DNA of 64,000 nt from the NCBI GenBank assembly GCA_037013495.1, contig JAZDXN010000026.1, forward strand, positions 930,001 through 994,000, given 5' to 3'. Shown piece by piece: positions 24,762 to 37,129 of the stretch. The notes below the pieces were generated by a model. It made no database searches. It saw nothing but the letters and a program-made list of their open reading frames with translations, and had not been told where the DNA came from. This stretch comes from Hippophae tibetana (Eukaryota > Streptophyta > Magnoliopsida > Rosales > Elaeagnaceae). The first letter of the stretch is position 1. Every line of letters starts with the position of its first letter. Made by a program: the position numbers and the translations under genes.

Positions 24762-26225
24762 ATTTGGTAAATATGAGTTACAACTTTCAACGGAGATAAC
24801 TTTTGACTCGGGTATCGAAACCACTATTATAATATATCAAATCGAAGTTCGTATGAAATTACACAATATGTTTTGGTACGGCCATGGAAAATCGTTTTTG
24901 TACCCAAATTACATCGTTTATATCACTTACCAAGTGTTTAATGTTTTTGAAGCACGTTTTTCATTTTACTTACTTCTGGTATAATTCAATAGAGCTGTAC
25001 AGGAGATATTGGTGCCAAGCTTGGTTTGATTATTTATATTTTCAATCAATCCCTATTCTTCAAAAAAAAATAAGAGAAGAGAAAAAGAAAGAGGATGTCG
25101 TTCATATTTACAAAAACAAAAAAAACATTTGGTAAGTATGAGTTACAACTTTCAACGGAGATAACTTTTGACTCGGGTATCGAAACCACTATTTTAATAT
25201 ATTAAATCGAAGCTCGTATCCAATTACATAATATGTTTTCGTACTGCCAAGGAAAATCGTTTTTGTACCCAAATTACATCGTTTATATCACTTACCAAGT
25301 GTTTAAAATTTTTGAAGTACCTTTTTCATTTTACTTACTTCTGGTTTAATTCAATAGAGCTGTACAGGATATATTGGTGCCAAGCTTGGTTTGATTATTT
25401 ATATTTTCAATCAATCCCTATTCTTCAAAAAAAAAATAAGAGAAGTGAAAAAGAAAGAGGATGTCTTTTACATTTTCAAAAACAAAAAAAAACATTTGGT
25501 AAATATGAGTTACAACTTTCAAGGGAGATAACTTTTGACTCGGGTATCGAAACAACTATTATAATATATCAAATCGAAGTTCGTATGAAATTACACAATA
25601 TGTTTTGGTACTGCCAAGGAAAATCGTTTTTGTACGCAAATTACATCGTTTATATCACTTACCAAGTGTTTAAAGTTTTTGAAGCACCTTTTTCATTTTA
25701 CTTACTTCTGGTTTAATTCAATAGAGCTGTACAGGAGATATTGGTGCCAAGCTTGGTTTGATTATTTATATTTTCAATCAATCCCTATACTTCAAAAAAA
25801 AATAAGAGAAGAGAAAAACAAAAGAGGATGTCGTTCATATTTACAAAAACAAAAAAAAACATTTGGTAAGTATGAGTTACAACTTTCAACGAAGATAACT
25901 TTTGACTCGGGTATCGAAACCACTATTTTAATATATTAAATCGAAGCTCGTATCAAATTACATAATATGTTTTCGTACTGCCAAGGAAAATCGTTTTTGT
26001 ACCCAAATTACATCGTTTATATCACTTACCAAGTGTTTAAAATTTGTGAAGTACCTTTTTCATTTTACTTACTTCTGGTTTAATTCAATAGAGCTGTACA
26101 GGAGATATTGGTGCCAAGCTTGGTTTGATTATTTATATTTTCAATCAATCCCTAGTCTTCAAAAAAAAAATAAGAGAAGAGAAAAAGAAAGAGGATGTCG
26201 TTCATATTTTCAAAAACAAAAAAAC
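24762..26225 (+). repeat. Family B tetramer, unit 2
   Basis: A 1,464-bp repeat of Bg, B', Bgg, B' at an offset of about 1,460 from unit 1. The last B' ends with a HindIII-type dyad instead of the C end found in unit 1, and carries caacgaagataac and tttgtgaagtacc. The B' member has the private change tacaggatatattgg near 25,367. Confidence 0.88.
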
Positions 26226-27323
26226 ATTTGGTAAATATGAGTTACAACTTTCAACGGAGATAACTTTTGACTCGGGTATCGAAACCACTATTATAATATA
26301 TCAAATCGAAGTTCGTATGAAATTACACAATATGTTTTGGTACGGCCATGGAAAATCGTTTTTGTACCCAAATTACATCGTTTATATCACTTACCAAGTG
26401 TTTAATGTTTTTGAAGCACGTTTTTCATTTTACTTACTGCTGGTATAATTCAATAGAGCTGTACAGGAGATATTGGTGCCAAGCTTGGTTTGATTATTTA
26501 TATTTTCAATCAATCCCTATTCTTCAAAAAAAAATAAGAGAAGAGAAAAAGAAAGAGGATGTCGTTCATATTTACAAAAACAAAAAAAACATTTGGTAAG
26601 TATGAGTTACAACTTTCAACGGAGATAACTTTTGACTCGGGTATCGAAACCACTATTTTAATATATTAAATCGAAGCTCGTATCAAATTACATAATATGT
26701 TTTCGTACTGCCATGGAAAATTGTTTTTGTACCCAAATTACATCGTTTATATCACTTACCAAGTGTTTAAAATTTTTGAAGTACCTTTTTCATTTTACTT
26801 ACTTCTGGTTTAATTCAATAGAGCTGTACAGGAGATATTGGTGCCAAGCTTGGTTTGATTATTTATATTTTCAATCAATCCCTATTCTTCAAAAAAAAAA
26901 TAAGAGAAGAGAAAAAGAAAGAGGATGTCTTTTACATTTTCAAAAACAAAAAAAAAACATTTGGTAAATATGAGTTACAACTTTCAAGGGAGATAACTTT
27001 TGACTCGGGTATCGAAACAACTATTATAATATATCAAATCGAAGTTCGTATGAGATTACACAATATGTTTTGGTACTGCCAAGGAAAATCATTTTTGTAC
27101 GCAAATTACATCGTTTATATCACTTACCAAGTGTTTAAAGTTTTCGAAGCACCTTTTTCATTTTACTTACTTCTGGTTTAATTCAATAGAGCTGTACAGG
27201 AGATATTGGTGCCAAGCTTGGTTTGATTATTTATATTTTCAATCAATCCCTATTTTGCAAAAAAGAAATAAGAGAAGCGAAAAAGAAAGAGGATGTCGTT
27301 CATATTTTCAAAAACAAAAAAAC
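26226..27323 (+). repeat. Family B tetramer, unit 3 (three monomers)
   Basis: Bg, B', Bgg, then the array switches to an A2 monomer with the ccctattttgc linker instead of the fourth B'. The B' member has tgccatggaaaattg, and the Bgg member has atgagattacac and ttttcgaagc. Confidence 0.86.
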
Positions 27324-30300
27324 ATTTGGTAAATATGAGTTACAACTTTCAACGGAGATAACTTTTGACTCGGGTATCGAAACAACTATTATAATATATC
27401 AAATCAAACCTCGTATCAAATTAAAAAATATCTTTTGGTATTGCCAAGGAAGATCGTTTTTGTACCCAAATTACATCGTTTATATCACTTACCGAGTGTT
27501 TAAAGTTTTTGACGCACCATTTTCAATTTACTTACTTCTGCTTTTATTCAATAGAGCTATACAGGAGATATTAGTGCCAACCTAGGTTTGATTATTTATA
27601 TTTTCAATCAATCTGTATTCTTCAAAAAAAATAAGAGAAGAGAAAAAGAAAGAGGATATCGTTCATATTTTCAAAAACAAAAAAAGCATTTGGTAAATAT
27701 GAGTTACAACTTTCAATGGAGATAACTTTTGACTTGGGTATCGAAACCACTATTATAATATATCAAATTGAAGCACGTACAAAATTACACAATATTTTTT
27801 GGTATTGCCAAGGAAAATCGTTTTTGTACCAAAATTATATCGTTTATATCCGTTATCGAGTATTTAAAGTTTTTGACGCACCATTTTCAATTTACTTACT
27901 TCTGGTTTAATTCAATAGAGCTATACAGGAGATATTGGTGCCAACCTAGGTTTGATTATTTATATTTTCAATCAATCCCTATTATTCAAAAAAAATAAGA
28001 GAAGAGAAAAAGAAAGAGGATATCGTTCATATTTTCAAAAACAAAAAAAGCATTTGGTAAATATGATTTACAACTTTCAATGGAGATATATTTTGACTCG
28101 GGTATCGAAACCACTATTATAATATATCAAATTGAAGCACGTATAAAATTACACAATATGTTTTGGTATTGCCAAGGAAAATCGTTTTTGTACCAAAATT
28201 ATATCGTTTATATCCGTTACCGAGTATTTAATGTTTTTGACGCACCATTTTCAATTTACTTACTTCTCGTTTAATTCAATAGAGCTATATAGGAGATATT
28301 GGCGCCAACCTAGCGTTGTATATTTATATTTTCATTAAATCTCTATTTTTCAAAAAAAAATAAGAGAAGAGAAAAAGAAAGAGGAGGTCGTTCATATTTT
28401 CAAAAACAAAAAAACATTTGGTAAATATGAGTTACAAGTTTCAACGGAGATAACTTTTGACTCGGGTATCGAAACCACTATTTTAATATATTAAATCGAA
28501 GCTCGTATCAAATTACATAATATGTTTTCGTACTGCCAAGGAAAATCGTTTTTGTACCCAAATTACATCGTTTATATCACTTACCAAGTGTTTAAAGTTT
28601 TTGAAGCACGTTTTTCATTTTACTTACTTCTGGTTTAATTCAATAGAGCTATACAGGAGATATTGGTGCCAACATAGGGTTGGTTATTTATATTTTCAAT
28701 CAATCCCTATTATTCAAAAAAATAAGAGAAGAGAAAAAGAAAGAGGATGTCGTTCATATTTTCAAAAACAAAAAAACATTTGGTAAATATGAGTTACAAC
28801 TTTCAACGGAGATAACTTTTGACTCGGGTATCGAAACCACTATTATAATATATCAAATCGAAGTTCGTATGAAATTACACAATATGTTTTGGTACGGCCA
28901 TGGAAAATCGTTTTTGTTCCCAAATTATATCGTTTATATCCGTTACCGAGTATTTAATGTTTTTGACGCACCATTTTCAATTTACTTACTTCTGGTTTAA
29001 TTCAATAAAGCTATACAGGAGATATTGGTGCCAACCTAGGTTTGATTATTTATATTTTCAATCAATCCCTATTTTTCAAAAAAAAATAAGAGAAGAGAAA
29101 AAGAAAGAGGATGTCGTTCATATTTTCAAAAACAAAAAACATTTGGTAAATATGAGTTACAACTTTCAACGGAGATAACTTTTGACTCGGGTATCGAAAC
29201 AACTATTATAATATATCAAATCAAAGCTCGTATCAAATTACATAATATCTTTTGGTATTGCCAAGGAAAATCGTTTTTGTACCCAAATTACATCGTTTAT
29301 ATCACTTACCGAGTGTTTAAAGTTTTTGACGCACCATTTTCAATTTACTTACTTCTGCTTTTATTCAATAGAGCTATACAGGAGATATTGGTGCCAACCT
29401 AGGTTTGATTATTTATATTTTCAATCAATCTGTATTCTTCAAAAAAAATAAGAGAAGAGAAAAAGAAAGAGGATATCGTTCATATTTTCAAAAACAAAAA
29501 AAGCATTTGGTAAATATGAGTTACAACTTTCAATGGAGATATATTTTGACTCGGGTATCGAAACCACTATTATAATATATCAAATTGAAGCACGTATAAA
29601 ATTACACAATATGTTTTGGTATTTCCAAGGAAAATCGTTTTGTACCAAAATTATATCGTTTATATCCGTTACCGAGTATTTAATGTTTTTGACGCACCAT
29701 TTTCAATTTACTTACTTCTGGTTTAATTCAATAGAGCTATACAGGAGATATTGGCGCCAACCTAGTGTTGTTTATTTATATTTTCAATCAATCCCTATTC
29801 TTCAAATAAAATAAGAGAAGAGAAAAAGAAAGAGGATGTCGTTCATATTTTCAAAAACAAAAAAACATTTGGTAAATATGAGTTACAACTTTCAACGGAG
29901 ATAAATTGTGACTCGGGTATCGAAACCACTATTATAATATATAAAATTGAAGCAAGTATAAAATTACACAATATGTTTTGGTATTGCCAAGGAAAATCGT
30001 TTTTGTACCCAAATTACATCGTTTATATCACTTACCGAGTATTTAAAGTTTTTGACGCACCTTTATCATTTTACTTACTTCTGGTTTAATTCAATAGAGC
30101 TGTACAGGAGATATTGGTGCCAAGCTTGGTTTGATTATTTATATTTTCAATCAATCCCTATTCTTCAAAAAAAAATAAGAGAAGAGAAAAAGAAAGAGGA
30201 TGTCGTTTACATTTTCAAAAACAAAAAAAAACATTTGGTAAATATGAGTTACAACTTTCAACGGAGATAACTTTTGACTCGGGTATCGAAACCACTATTA

Positions 30301-30957
30301 TAATATATCAAATCGAAGTTCGTATGAAATTACACAATATGTTTTGGTACGGCCATGGAAAATCGTTTTTGTACCCAAATTACATCGTTTATATCACTTA
30401 CCAAGTGTTTAATGTTTTTGAAGCACGTTTTTCATTTTACTTACTTCTGGTATAATTCAATAGAGCTGTACAGGAGATATTGGTGCCAAGCTTGGTTTGA
30501 TTATTTATATTTTCAATCAATCTGTATTCTTCAAAAAAAATAAGAGAAGAGAAAAAGAAAGAGGATGTCGTTCATATTTTCAAAAACAAAAAAACATTTG
30601 GTAAATATGAGTTACAACTTTCAACGGAGATAACTTTTGACTCGGGTATCGAAACCACTATTATAATATATCAAATCGAAGTTCGTATGAAATTACACAA
30701 TATGTTTTGGTACGGCCATGGAAAATCGTTTTAGTACCCAAATTACATCGTTTATATCACTTACCAAGTGTTTAATGTTTTTGAAGCACGTTTTTCATTT
30801 TACTTACTTCTGGTATAATTCAATAGAGCTATACAGGAGATATTGGTGCCAACATAGGGTTGGTTATTTATATTTTCAATCAATCCCTATTATTCAAAAA
30901 AATAAGAGAAGAGAAAAAGAAAGAGGATGTCGTTCATATTTTCAAAAACAAAAAAAC
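27324..30957 (+). repeat. Mosaic A/B/C/E block
   Basis: Ten monomers without a simple repeating order. Starts and types: 27324 A2, 27688 A1 (gacttgggtatcg), 28052 A1 with E1 end (ggcgccaacctagcgttg, about 28,301), 28416 B'-C, 28778 Bg/A1 chimera, 29141 A2, 29505 A1 with E1-like end (ggcgccaacctagtgttg), 29867 A3-like (ataaattgtgac) with HindIII end, 30233 Bg, 30596 Bg with C end. No gene or foreign insertion is visible. Confidence 0.82.
28778..29140 (+). repeat. Chimeric monomer, Bg to A1
   Basis: The 5' part is Bg: atcgaagttcgtatg, gtacggccatggaaaatcg. The 3' part is A1: aaattatatcg, tatatccgttaccg, gacgcaccattttcaattt, caataaagct and CCTAGG. The switch lies between about 28,905 and 28,935, in a stretch (aaaatcgtttttgt) common to both parents. 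It is a direct trace of recombination or conversion between subfamilies. Confidence 0.82.
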
Positions 30958-32421
30958 ATTTGGTAAATATGAGTTACAACTTTCAACGGAGATAACTTTT
31001 GACTCGGGTATCGAAACCACTATTATAATATATCAAATCGAAGTTCGTATGAAATTACACAATATGTTTTGGTACGGCCATGGAAAATCGTTTTTGTACC
31101 CAAATTACATCGTTTATATCACTTACCAAGTGTTTAATGTTTTTGAAGCACGTTTTTCATTTTACTTACTTCTGGTATAATTCAATAGAGCTGTACAGGA
31201 GATATTGGTGCCAAGCTTGGTTTGATTATTTATATTTTCAATTAATCCCTATTCTTCAAAAAAAAAAATAAGAGAAGAGAAAAAGAAAGAGGATGTCGTT
31301 TACATTTTCAAAAACAAAAAAAAAACATTTGGTAAATATGAGTTACAACTTTCAAGGGAGATAACTTTTGACTCGGGTATCGAAACAACTATTATAATAT
31401 ATCAAATCGAAGTTCGTATGAAATTACACAATATGTTTTGGTACTGCTAAGGAAAATCGTTTTTGAACGCAAATTACATCGTTTATATCACTTACCAAGT
31501 GTTTAAAGTTTTTGAAGCACCTTTTTCATTTTACTTACTTCTGGTTTAATTCAATAGAGCTGTACAGGAGATATTGGTGCCAAGCTTGGTTTGATTATTT
31601 ATATTTTCAATCAATCCCTATTTTGCAAAAAAAAAAATAAGAGAAGCGAAAAAGAAAGAGGATGTCGTTCATATTTTCAAAAACAAAAAAACATTTGGTA
31701 AATATGAGTTACAACTTTCAACGGAGATAACTTTTGACTCGGGTATCGAAACAACTATTATAATATATCAAATCAAAGCTCGTATCAAATTAAAAAATAT
31801 CTTTTGGTATTGCCAAGGAAGATCGTTTTTGTACTCAAATTACATCGTTTATATCACTTACCGAGTGTTTAAAGTTTTTGACGCTCCATTTTCAATTTAC
31901 TTACTTCTGCTTTAATTCAATAGAGCTATACATGAGATATTGGTGCCAACCTAGGTTTGATTATTTATATTTTCAATCAATCTGTATTCTTCAAAAAAAA
32001 TAAGAGAAGAGAAAAAGAAAGAGGATATCGTTCATATTTTCAAAAACAAAAAAGCATTTGGTAAATATGAGTTACAACTTTCAATGGAGATAACTTTTGA
32101 CTCGGGTATCGAAACCACTATTATAATATATCAAATTGAAGCACATATAAAATTACACAATATGTTTTGGTATTTCCAAGGAAAATCGTTTTTGTACCAA
32201 AATTATATCGTTTATATCCGTTACCGAGTATTTAATGTTTTTGACGCACCATTTTCAATTTACTTACTTCTGGTTTAATTCAATAGAGCTATACAGGAGA
32301 TATTGGCGCCAACCTAGCGTTGTTTATTTATATTTTCAATCAATCCCTATTCTTCAAAAAAAAATAAGAGAAGAGAAAAAGAAAGAGGATGTCGTTCATA
32401 TTTTCGAAAACAAAAAAAAAC
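30958..32421 (+). repeat. B/A/E hexamer, partial first unit (four monomers)
   Basis: Order Bg (30958), Bgg (31327), A2 with ccctattttgc upstream (31693), A1 with E1 end (32056). Compared with the two full units that follow, it lacks B'-C at the start and the B' between Bg and Bgg. The Bgg monomer has gtactgctaagg, which is shared with the next unit at about 33,590. Confidence 0.83.
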
Positions 32422-34572
32422 ATTTGGTAAATATGAGTTACAACTTTCAACGGAAATAAATTTTGACTCGGGTATCGAAACCACTATTTTAATATATTAA
32501 ATCGAAGCTCGTATCAAATTACATAATATGTTTTCGTACTGCCAAGGAAAATCGTTTTTGTACCCAAATTAAATCGTTTATATCACTTACCAAGTGTTTA
32601 AAGTTTTTGAAGCACGTTTTTCATTTTACTTACTTCTGGTTTAATTCAATAGAGCTATACAGGAGATATTGGTGCCAACATAGGGTTGGTTATTTATATT
32701 TTCCAATCAATCCCTATTATTCAAAAAAATAAGAGAAGAGAAAAAGAAAGAGGATGTCGTTCATCATTTTCAAAAACAAAAAAACATTTGGTAAATATGA
32801 GTTACAACTTTCAACGGAGATAACTTTTGACTCGGGTATCGAAACCACTATTATAATATATCAAATCGAAGTTCGTATGAAATTACACAATATGTTTTGT
32901 ACGGCCATGGAAAATCGTTTTTGTACCCAAATTACATCGTTTATATCACTTACCAAGTGTTTAATGTTTTGAAGCACGTTTTTCATTTTAACTTACTTCT
33001 GGTATAATTCAATAGAGCTGTACAGGAGATATTGGTGCCAAGCTTGGTTTGATTATTTATATTTCAATCAATCCCTATTCTTCAAAAAAAAATAAGAGAA
33101 GAGAAAAAGAAAGAGGATGTCGTTCATATTTACAAAAACAAAAAAAACATTTGGTAAGTATGAGTTACAACTTTCAACGGAGATAACTTTTGACTCGGGT
33201 ATCGAAACCACTATTTTAATATATTAAATCGAAGCTCGTATCAAATTACATAATATGTTTTCGTACTGCCAAGGAAAATCGTTTTTGTACCCAAATTACA
33301 TCGTTTATATCACTTACCAAGTGTTTAAAATTTTTGAAGTACCTTTTTCATTTTACTTACTTCTGGTTTAATTCAATAGAGCTGTACAGGCCCTATTCTT
33401 CAAAAAAAAAAAATAAGAGAAGAGAAAAAGAAAGAGGATGTCGTTTACATTTTCAAAAACAAAAAAAAAACATTTGGTAAATATGAGTTACAACTTTCAA
33501 GGGAGATAACTTTTGACTCGGGTAATCGAAACAACTATTATAATATATCAAATCGAAGTTCGTATGAAATTACACCAATATGTTTTGGTACTGCTAAGGA
33601 AAATCGTTTTTGTACGCAAATTACATCGTTTATATCACTTACCAAGTGTTTAAAGTTTTTGGAAGCCCCTTTTTCATTTTACTTACTTCTGGTTTAATTC
33701 AATAGAGCTGTACAGGAGATATTGGTGCCAAGCTTGGTTTGATTATTTATATTTTCAATCAATCCCTATTTTGCAAAAAAAAAAATAAGAGAAGCGAAAA
33801 AGAAAGAGGATGTCGTTCATATTTTCAAAAACAAAAAAACATTTGGTAAATATGAGTTACAACTTTCAACGGAGATAACTTTTAACTCGGGTATCGAAAC
33901 AACTATTATAATATATCAAATCAAGCTCGTATCAAATTAAAAAATATCTTTTGGTATTGCCAAGGAAGATCGTTTTTGTACTCAAATTACATCGTTTATA
34001 TCACTTACCGAGTGTTTAAAGTTTTTGACGCTCCATTTTCAATTTACTTACTTCTGCTTTAATTCAATAGAGCTATACATGAGATATTGGTGCCAACCTA
34101 GGTTTGATTATTTATATTTTTCAATCAATCTATATTCTTCAAAAAAAATAAGAGAAGAGAAAAAGAAAGAGGATATCGTTCATATTTTCAAAAACAAAAA
34201 AGCATTTGGTAAATATGAGTTACAACTTTCAATGGAGATAACTTTTTGACTCGGGTATCGAAACCACTATTATAATATATCAAAATTGAAGCACATATAA
34301 AATTACACAATATGTTTTGGTATTTCCAAGGAAAATCGTTTTTGTACCAAAATTATATCGTTTATATCCGTTACCGAGTATTTAATGTTTTTGACGCACC
34401 ATTTTCAATTTACTTACTTCTGGTTTAATTCAATAGAGCTATACAGGAGATATTGGCGCCAACCTAGCGTTGTTTATTTATATTTTCAATCAATCCCTAT
34501 TCTTCAAAAAAAAATAAGAGAAGAGAAAAAGAAAGAGGATGTCGTTCATATTTTCGAAAACAAAAAAAAAAC
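32422..34572 (+). repeat. B/C/A/E hexamer, unit 1
   Basis: Six monomers in the order B'-C (32422), Bg (32786), B' (33149), Bgg (33472), A2 (33841), A1 with E1 end (34204), 2,151 bp. It is about 46 bp shorter than unit 2, mainly because of a 47-bp deletion at 33,390/33,391. It also has many one-base indels not seen in unit 2 or elsewhere: ttccaatcaatc (about 32,702), ttttgtacggcc (about 32,896), gggtaatcg (about 33,522), acaccaatatg (about 33,574), ggaagcccc (about 33,661). Confidence 0.86.
33381..33400 (+). other. 47-bp deletion junction
   Basis: The text runs gctgtacagg straight into ccctattctt. Related monomers have 47 further bases between these, from agatattggtgcc to ttttcaatcaat, so the whole dyad element is missing. 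This is the only monomer in the window in which I saw the dyad region deleted. Confidence 0.85.
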
Positions 34573-36405
34573 ATTTGGTAAATATGAGTTACAACTTTCA
34601 ACGGAAATAAATTTTGACTCGGGTATCGAAACCACTATTTTAATATATTAAATCGAAGCTCGTATCAAATTACATAATATGTTTTCGTACTGCCAAGGAA
34701 AATCGTTTTTGTACCCAAATTAAATCGTTTATATCACTTACCAAGTGTTTAAAGTTTTTGAAGCACGTTTTTCATTTTACTTACTTCTGGTTTAATTCAA
34801 TAGAGCTATACAGGAGATATTGGTGCCAACATAGGGTTGGTTATTTATATTTTCAATCAATCCCTATTATTCAAAAAAATAAGAGAAGAGAAAAAGAAAG
34901 AGGATGTCGTTTCATATTTTCAAAAAACAAAAAACATTTGGTAAATATGAGTTACAACTTTCAACGGAGATAACTTTTGACTCGGGTATCGAAACCACTA
35001 TTATAATATATCAAATCGAAGTTCGTATGAAATTACACAATATGTTTTGGTACGGCCATGGAAAATCGTTTTTGTACCCAAATTACATCGTTTATATCAC
35101 TTACCAAGTGTTTAATGTTTTTGAAGCACGTTTTTCATTTTACTTACTTCTGGTATAATTCAATAGAGCTGTACAGGAGATATTGGTGCCAAGCTTGGTT
35201 TGATTATTTATATTTTCAATCAATCCCCTATTCTTCAAAAAAAAAATAAGAGAAGAGAAAAAGAAAGAGGATGTCGTTCATATTTACAAAAACAAAAAAA
35301 AACATTTGGTAAGTATGAGTTACAACTTTCAACGGAGATAACTTTTGACTCGGGTATCGAAACCACTATTTTAATATATTAAATCGAAGCTCGTATCAAA
35401 TTACATAATATGTTTTCGTACTGCCAAGGAAAATCGTTTTTGTACCCAAATTACATCGTTTATATCACTTACCAAGTGTTTAAAATTTTTGAAGTACCTT
35501 TTTCATTTTACTTACTTCTGGTTTAATTCAATAGAGCTGTACAGGAGATATTGGTGCCAAGCTTGGTTTTGATTATTTTATATTTTCAATTAATCCCTAT
35601 TCTTCAAAAAAAAAAAATAAGAGAAGAGAAAAAGAAAGAGGATGTCGTTTACATTTTCAAAACAAAAAAAAAAAACATTTGGTAAATATGAGTTACAACT
35701 TTCAAGGGAGATAACTTTTGACTCGGGTATCGAAACAACTATTATAATATATCAAATCGAAGTTCGTATGAAATTACACAATATGTTTTGGTACTGCCAA
35801 GGAAAATCGTTTTTGTACGCAAATTACATCGTTTATATCACTTACCAAGTGTTTAAAGTTTTTGAAGCACCTTTTTCATTTTACTTACTTCTGGTTTAAT
35901 TCAATAGAGCTGTACAGGAGATATTGGTGCCAAGCTTGGTTTGATTATTTATATTTTCAATCAATCCCTATTTTGCAAAAAAAAAAAGAGAAGCGAAAAA
36001 GAAAAAGGATGTCGTTCATATTTTCAAAAAACAAAAAAACATTTGGTAAATATGAGTTATAACTTTCAACGGAGATAACTTTTGACTCGGGTATCGAAAC
36101 AACTATTATAATATATCAAATCAAAGCTCGTATCAAATTAAAAAATATCTTTTGGTATTGCCAAGGAAGATCGTTTTTGTACCCAAATTACATCGTTTAT
36201 ATCACTTACCGAGTGTTTTAAAGTTTTTGACGCTCCATTTTCAATTTACTTACTTCTGCTTTAATTCAATAGAGCTATACATGAGATATTGGTGCCAACC
36301 TAGGTTTGATTATTTATATTTTCAATCAATCTGTATTCTTCAAAAAAAATAAGAGAAGAGAAAAAGAAAGAGGATATCGTTCATATTTTCAAAAACAAAA
36401 AAAGC

Positions 36406-36769
36406 ATTTGGTAAATATGAGTTACAACTTTCAATGGAGATAACTTTTGACTCGGGTATCGAAACCACTATTATAATATATCAAATTGAAGCACATATAA
36501 AATTACACAATATGTTTTGGTATTTCCAAGGAAAATCGTTTTTGTACCAAAATTATATCGTTTATATCCGTTACCGAGTATTTAATGTTTTTGACGCACC
36601 ATTTTCAATTTACTTACTTCTGGTTTAATTCAATAGAGCTATACAGGAGATATTGGCGCCAACCTAGCGTTGTTTATTTATATTTTCAATAAATCTCTAT
36701 TCTTCAAATAAAATAAGAGAAGAGAAAAAGAAAGAGGATGTCGTTCATATTTTCGAAAACAAAAAAATC
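36406..36769 (+). repeat. Reference E1 monomer (A1 with NarI-type end)
   Basis: A 364-bp monomer, A1-like over its first two thirds, then gatattggcgccaacctagcgttg in the dyad region and aataaatctctattcttcaaataaaataag in the linker. TTGGCGCCAA (36653-36662) is a perfect 10-bp palindrome, and CAAC-ctagc-GTTG (36660-36672) is an overlapping dyad. The same end occurs near 28,300, 32,306, 34,456, 41,035, 44,328, 53,065 and 59,574. Confidence 0.85.
36653..36672. other. Dyad element, E form (example)
   Basis: TTGGCGCCAA is a perfect palindrome (NarI core), where other types have TTGGTGCCAA. It is followed by CAAC-CTAGC-GTTG with 4-bp arms. Both the left and the right dyads are kept or improved compared with the A form. 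Confidence 0.7.
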
Positions 36770-37129
36770 ATTTGGTATATATGAGTTAGAACTTTCAACG
36801 GAAATAAATTTTGACTCGGGTATCGAAACCACTATTATAATATATCAAATCAAAGCTCGTATCAAATTACACAATATGTTTTGGTCGTCCAAGGAAAATC
36901 GTTTTTGCTCCCAAAATACATCGTTTACATCACTTACCGAGTGTTTAAAGTTTTGACGCACCATTTTTAATTTACTTACTTCTGGTTTAATTCAATAGAG
37001 CTATACAGGAGATATTGGTGCCAACATAGGGTTGGTTATTTATATTTTCAATCAATCCCTATTATTCAAAAAAATAAGAGAAGTGAAAAAGAAAGAGGAT
37101 GTCGTTCATATTTTCAAAAACAAAAAAAC
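36770..37129 (+). repeat. Reference E2 monomer
   Basis: A 360-bp monomer with tcatttggtatatatgag, gttagaactttc, caacggaaataaa, ttttggtcgtccaagg, ttttgctcccaaaatac, tttacatcacttaccg and a C-type end. It always follows an E1 end. Other copies are at 44443-44806, 53181-53540 (3' half replaced by D) and 59689-60049. Confidence 0.85.

Larger units (their letters stand above)
21483..27323 (+). repeat. Family B/C block (HindIII type)
   Basis: Sixteen monomers of three B subtypes. Bg has atcgaagttcgtatgaaatt and gtacggccatgg (NcoI). B' has cactattttaatatattaaa, aattacataatatg and usually ttcgtactgcc. Bgg has caagggagataac and tgtacgcaaat. Most end with CCAAGCTTGG at the dyad position, and C-type ends carry CCAACATAGGGTTGG instead. 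The 3' half reads tcacttaccaagtg and gaagcacg/gaagtacc/gaagcacc, with tcattttacttac instead of tcaatttacttac. The change from family A is abrupt, at about 21,483-21,600. Confidence 0.9.
34573..36769 (+). repeat. B/C/A/E hexamer, unit 2
   Basis: Order B'-C (34573), Bg (34936), B' (35304), Bgg (35677), A2 (36041), A1 with E1 end (36406), 2,197 bp. It matches unit 1 monomer by monomer. The junction monomers share tttcgaaaac, caacggaaataaa and the TTGGCGCCAA dyad end. It is followed by E2 instead of a further B'-C. Confidence 0.87.
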
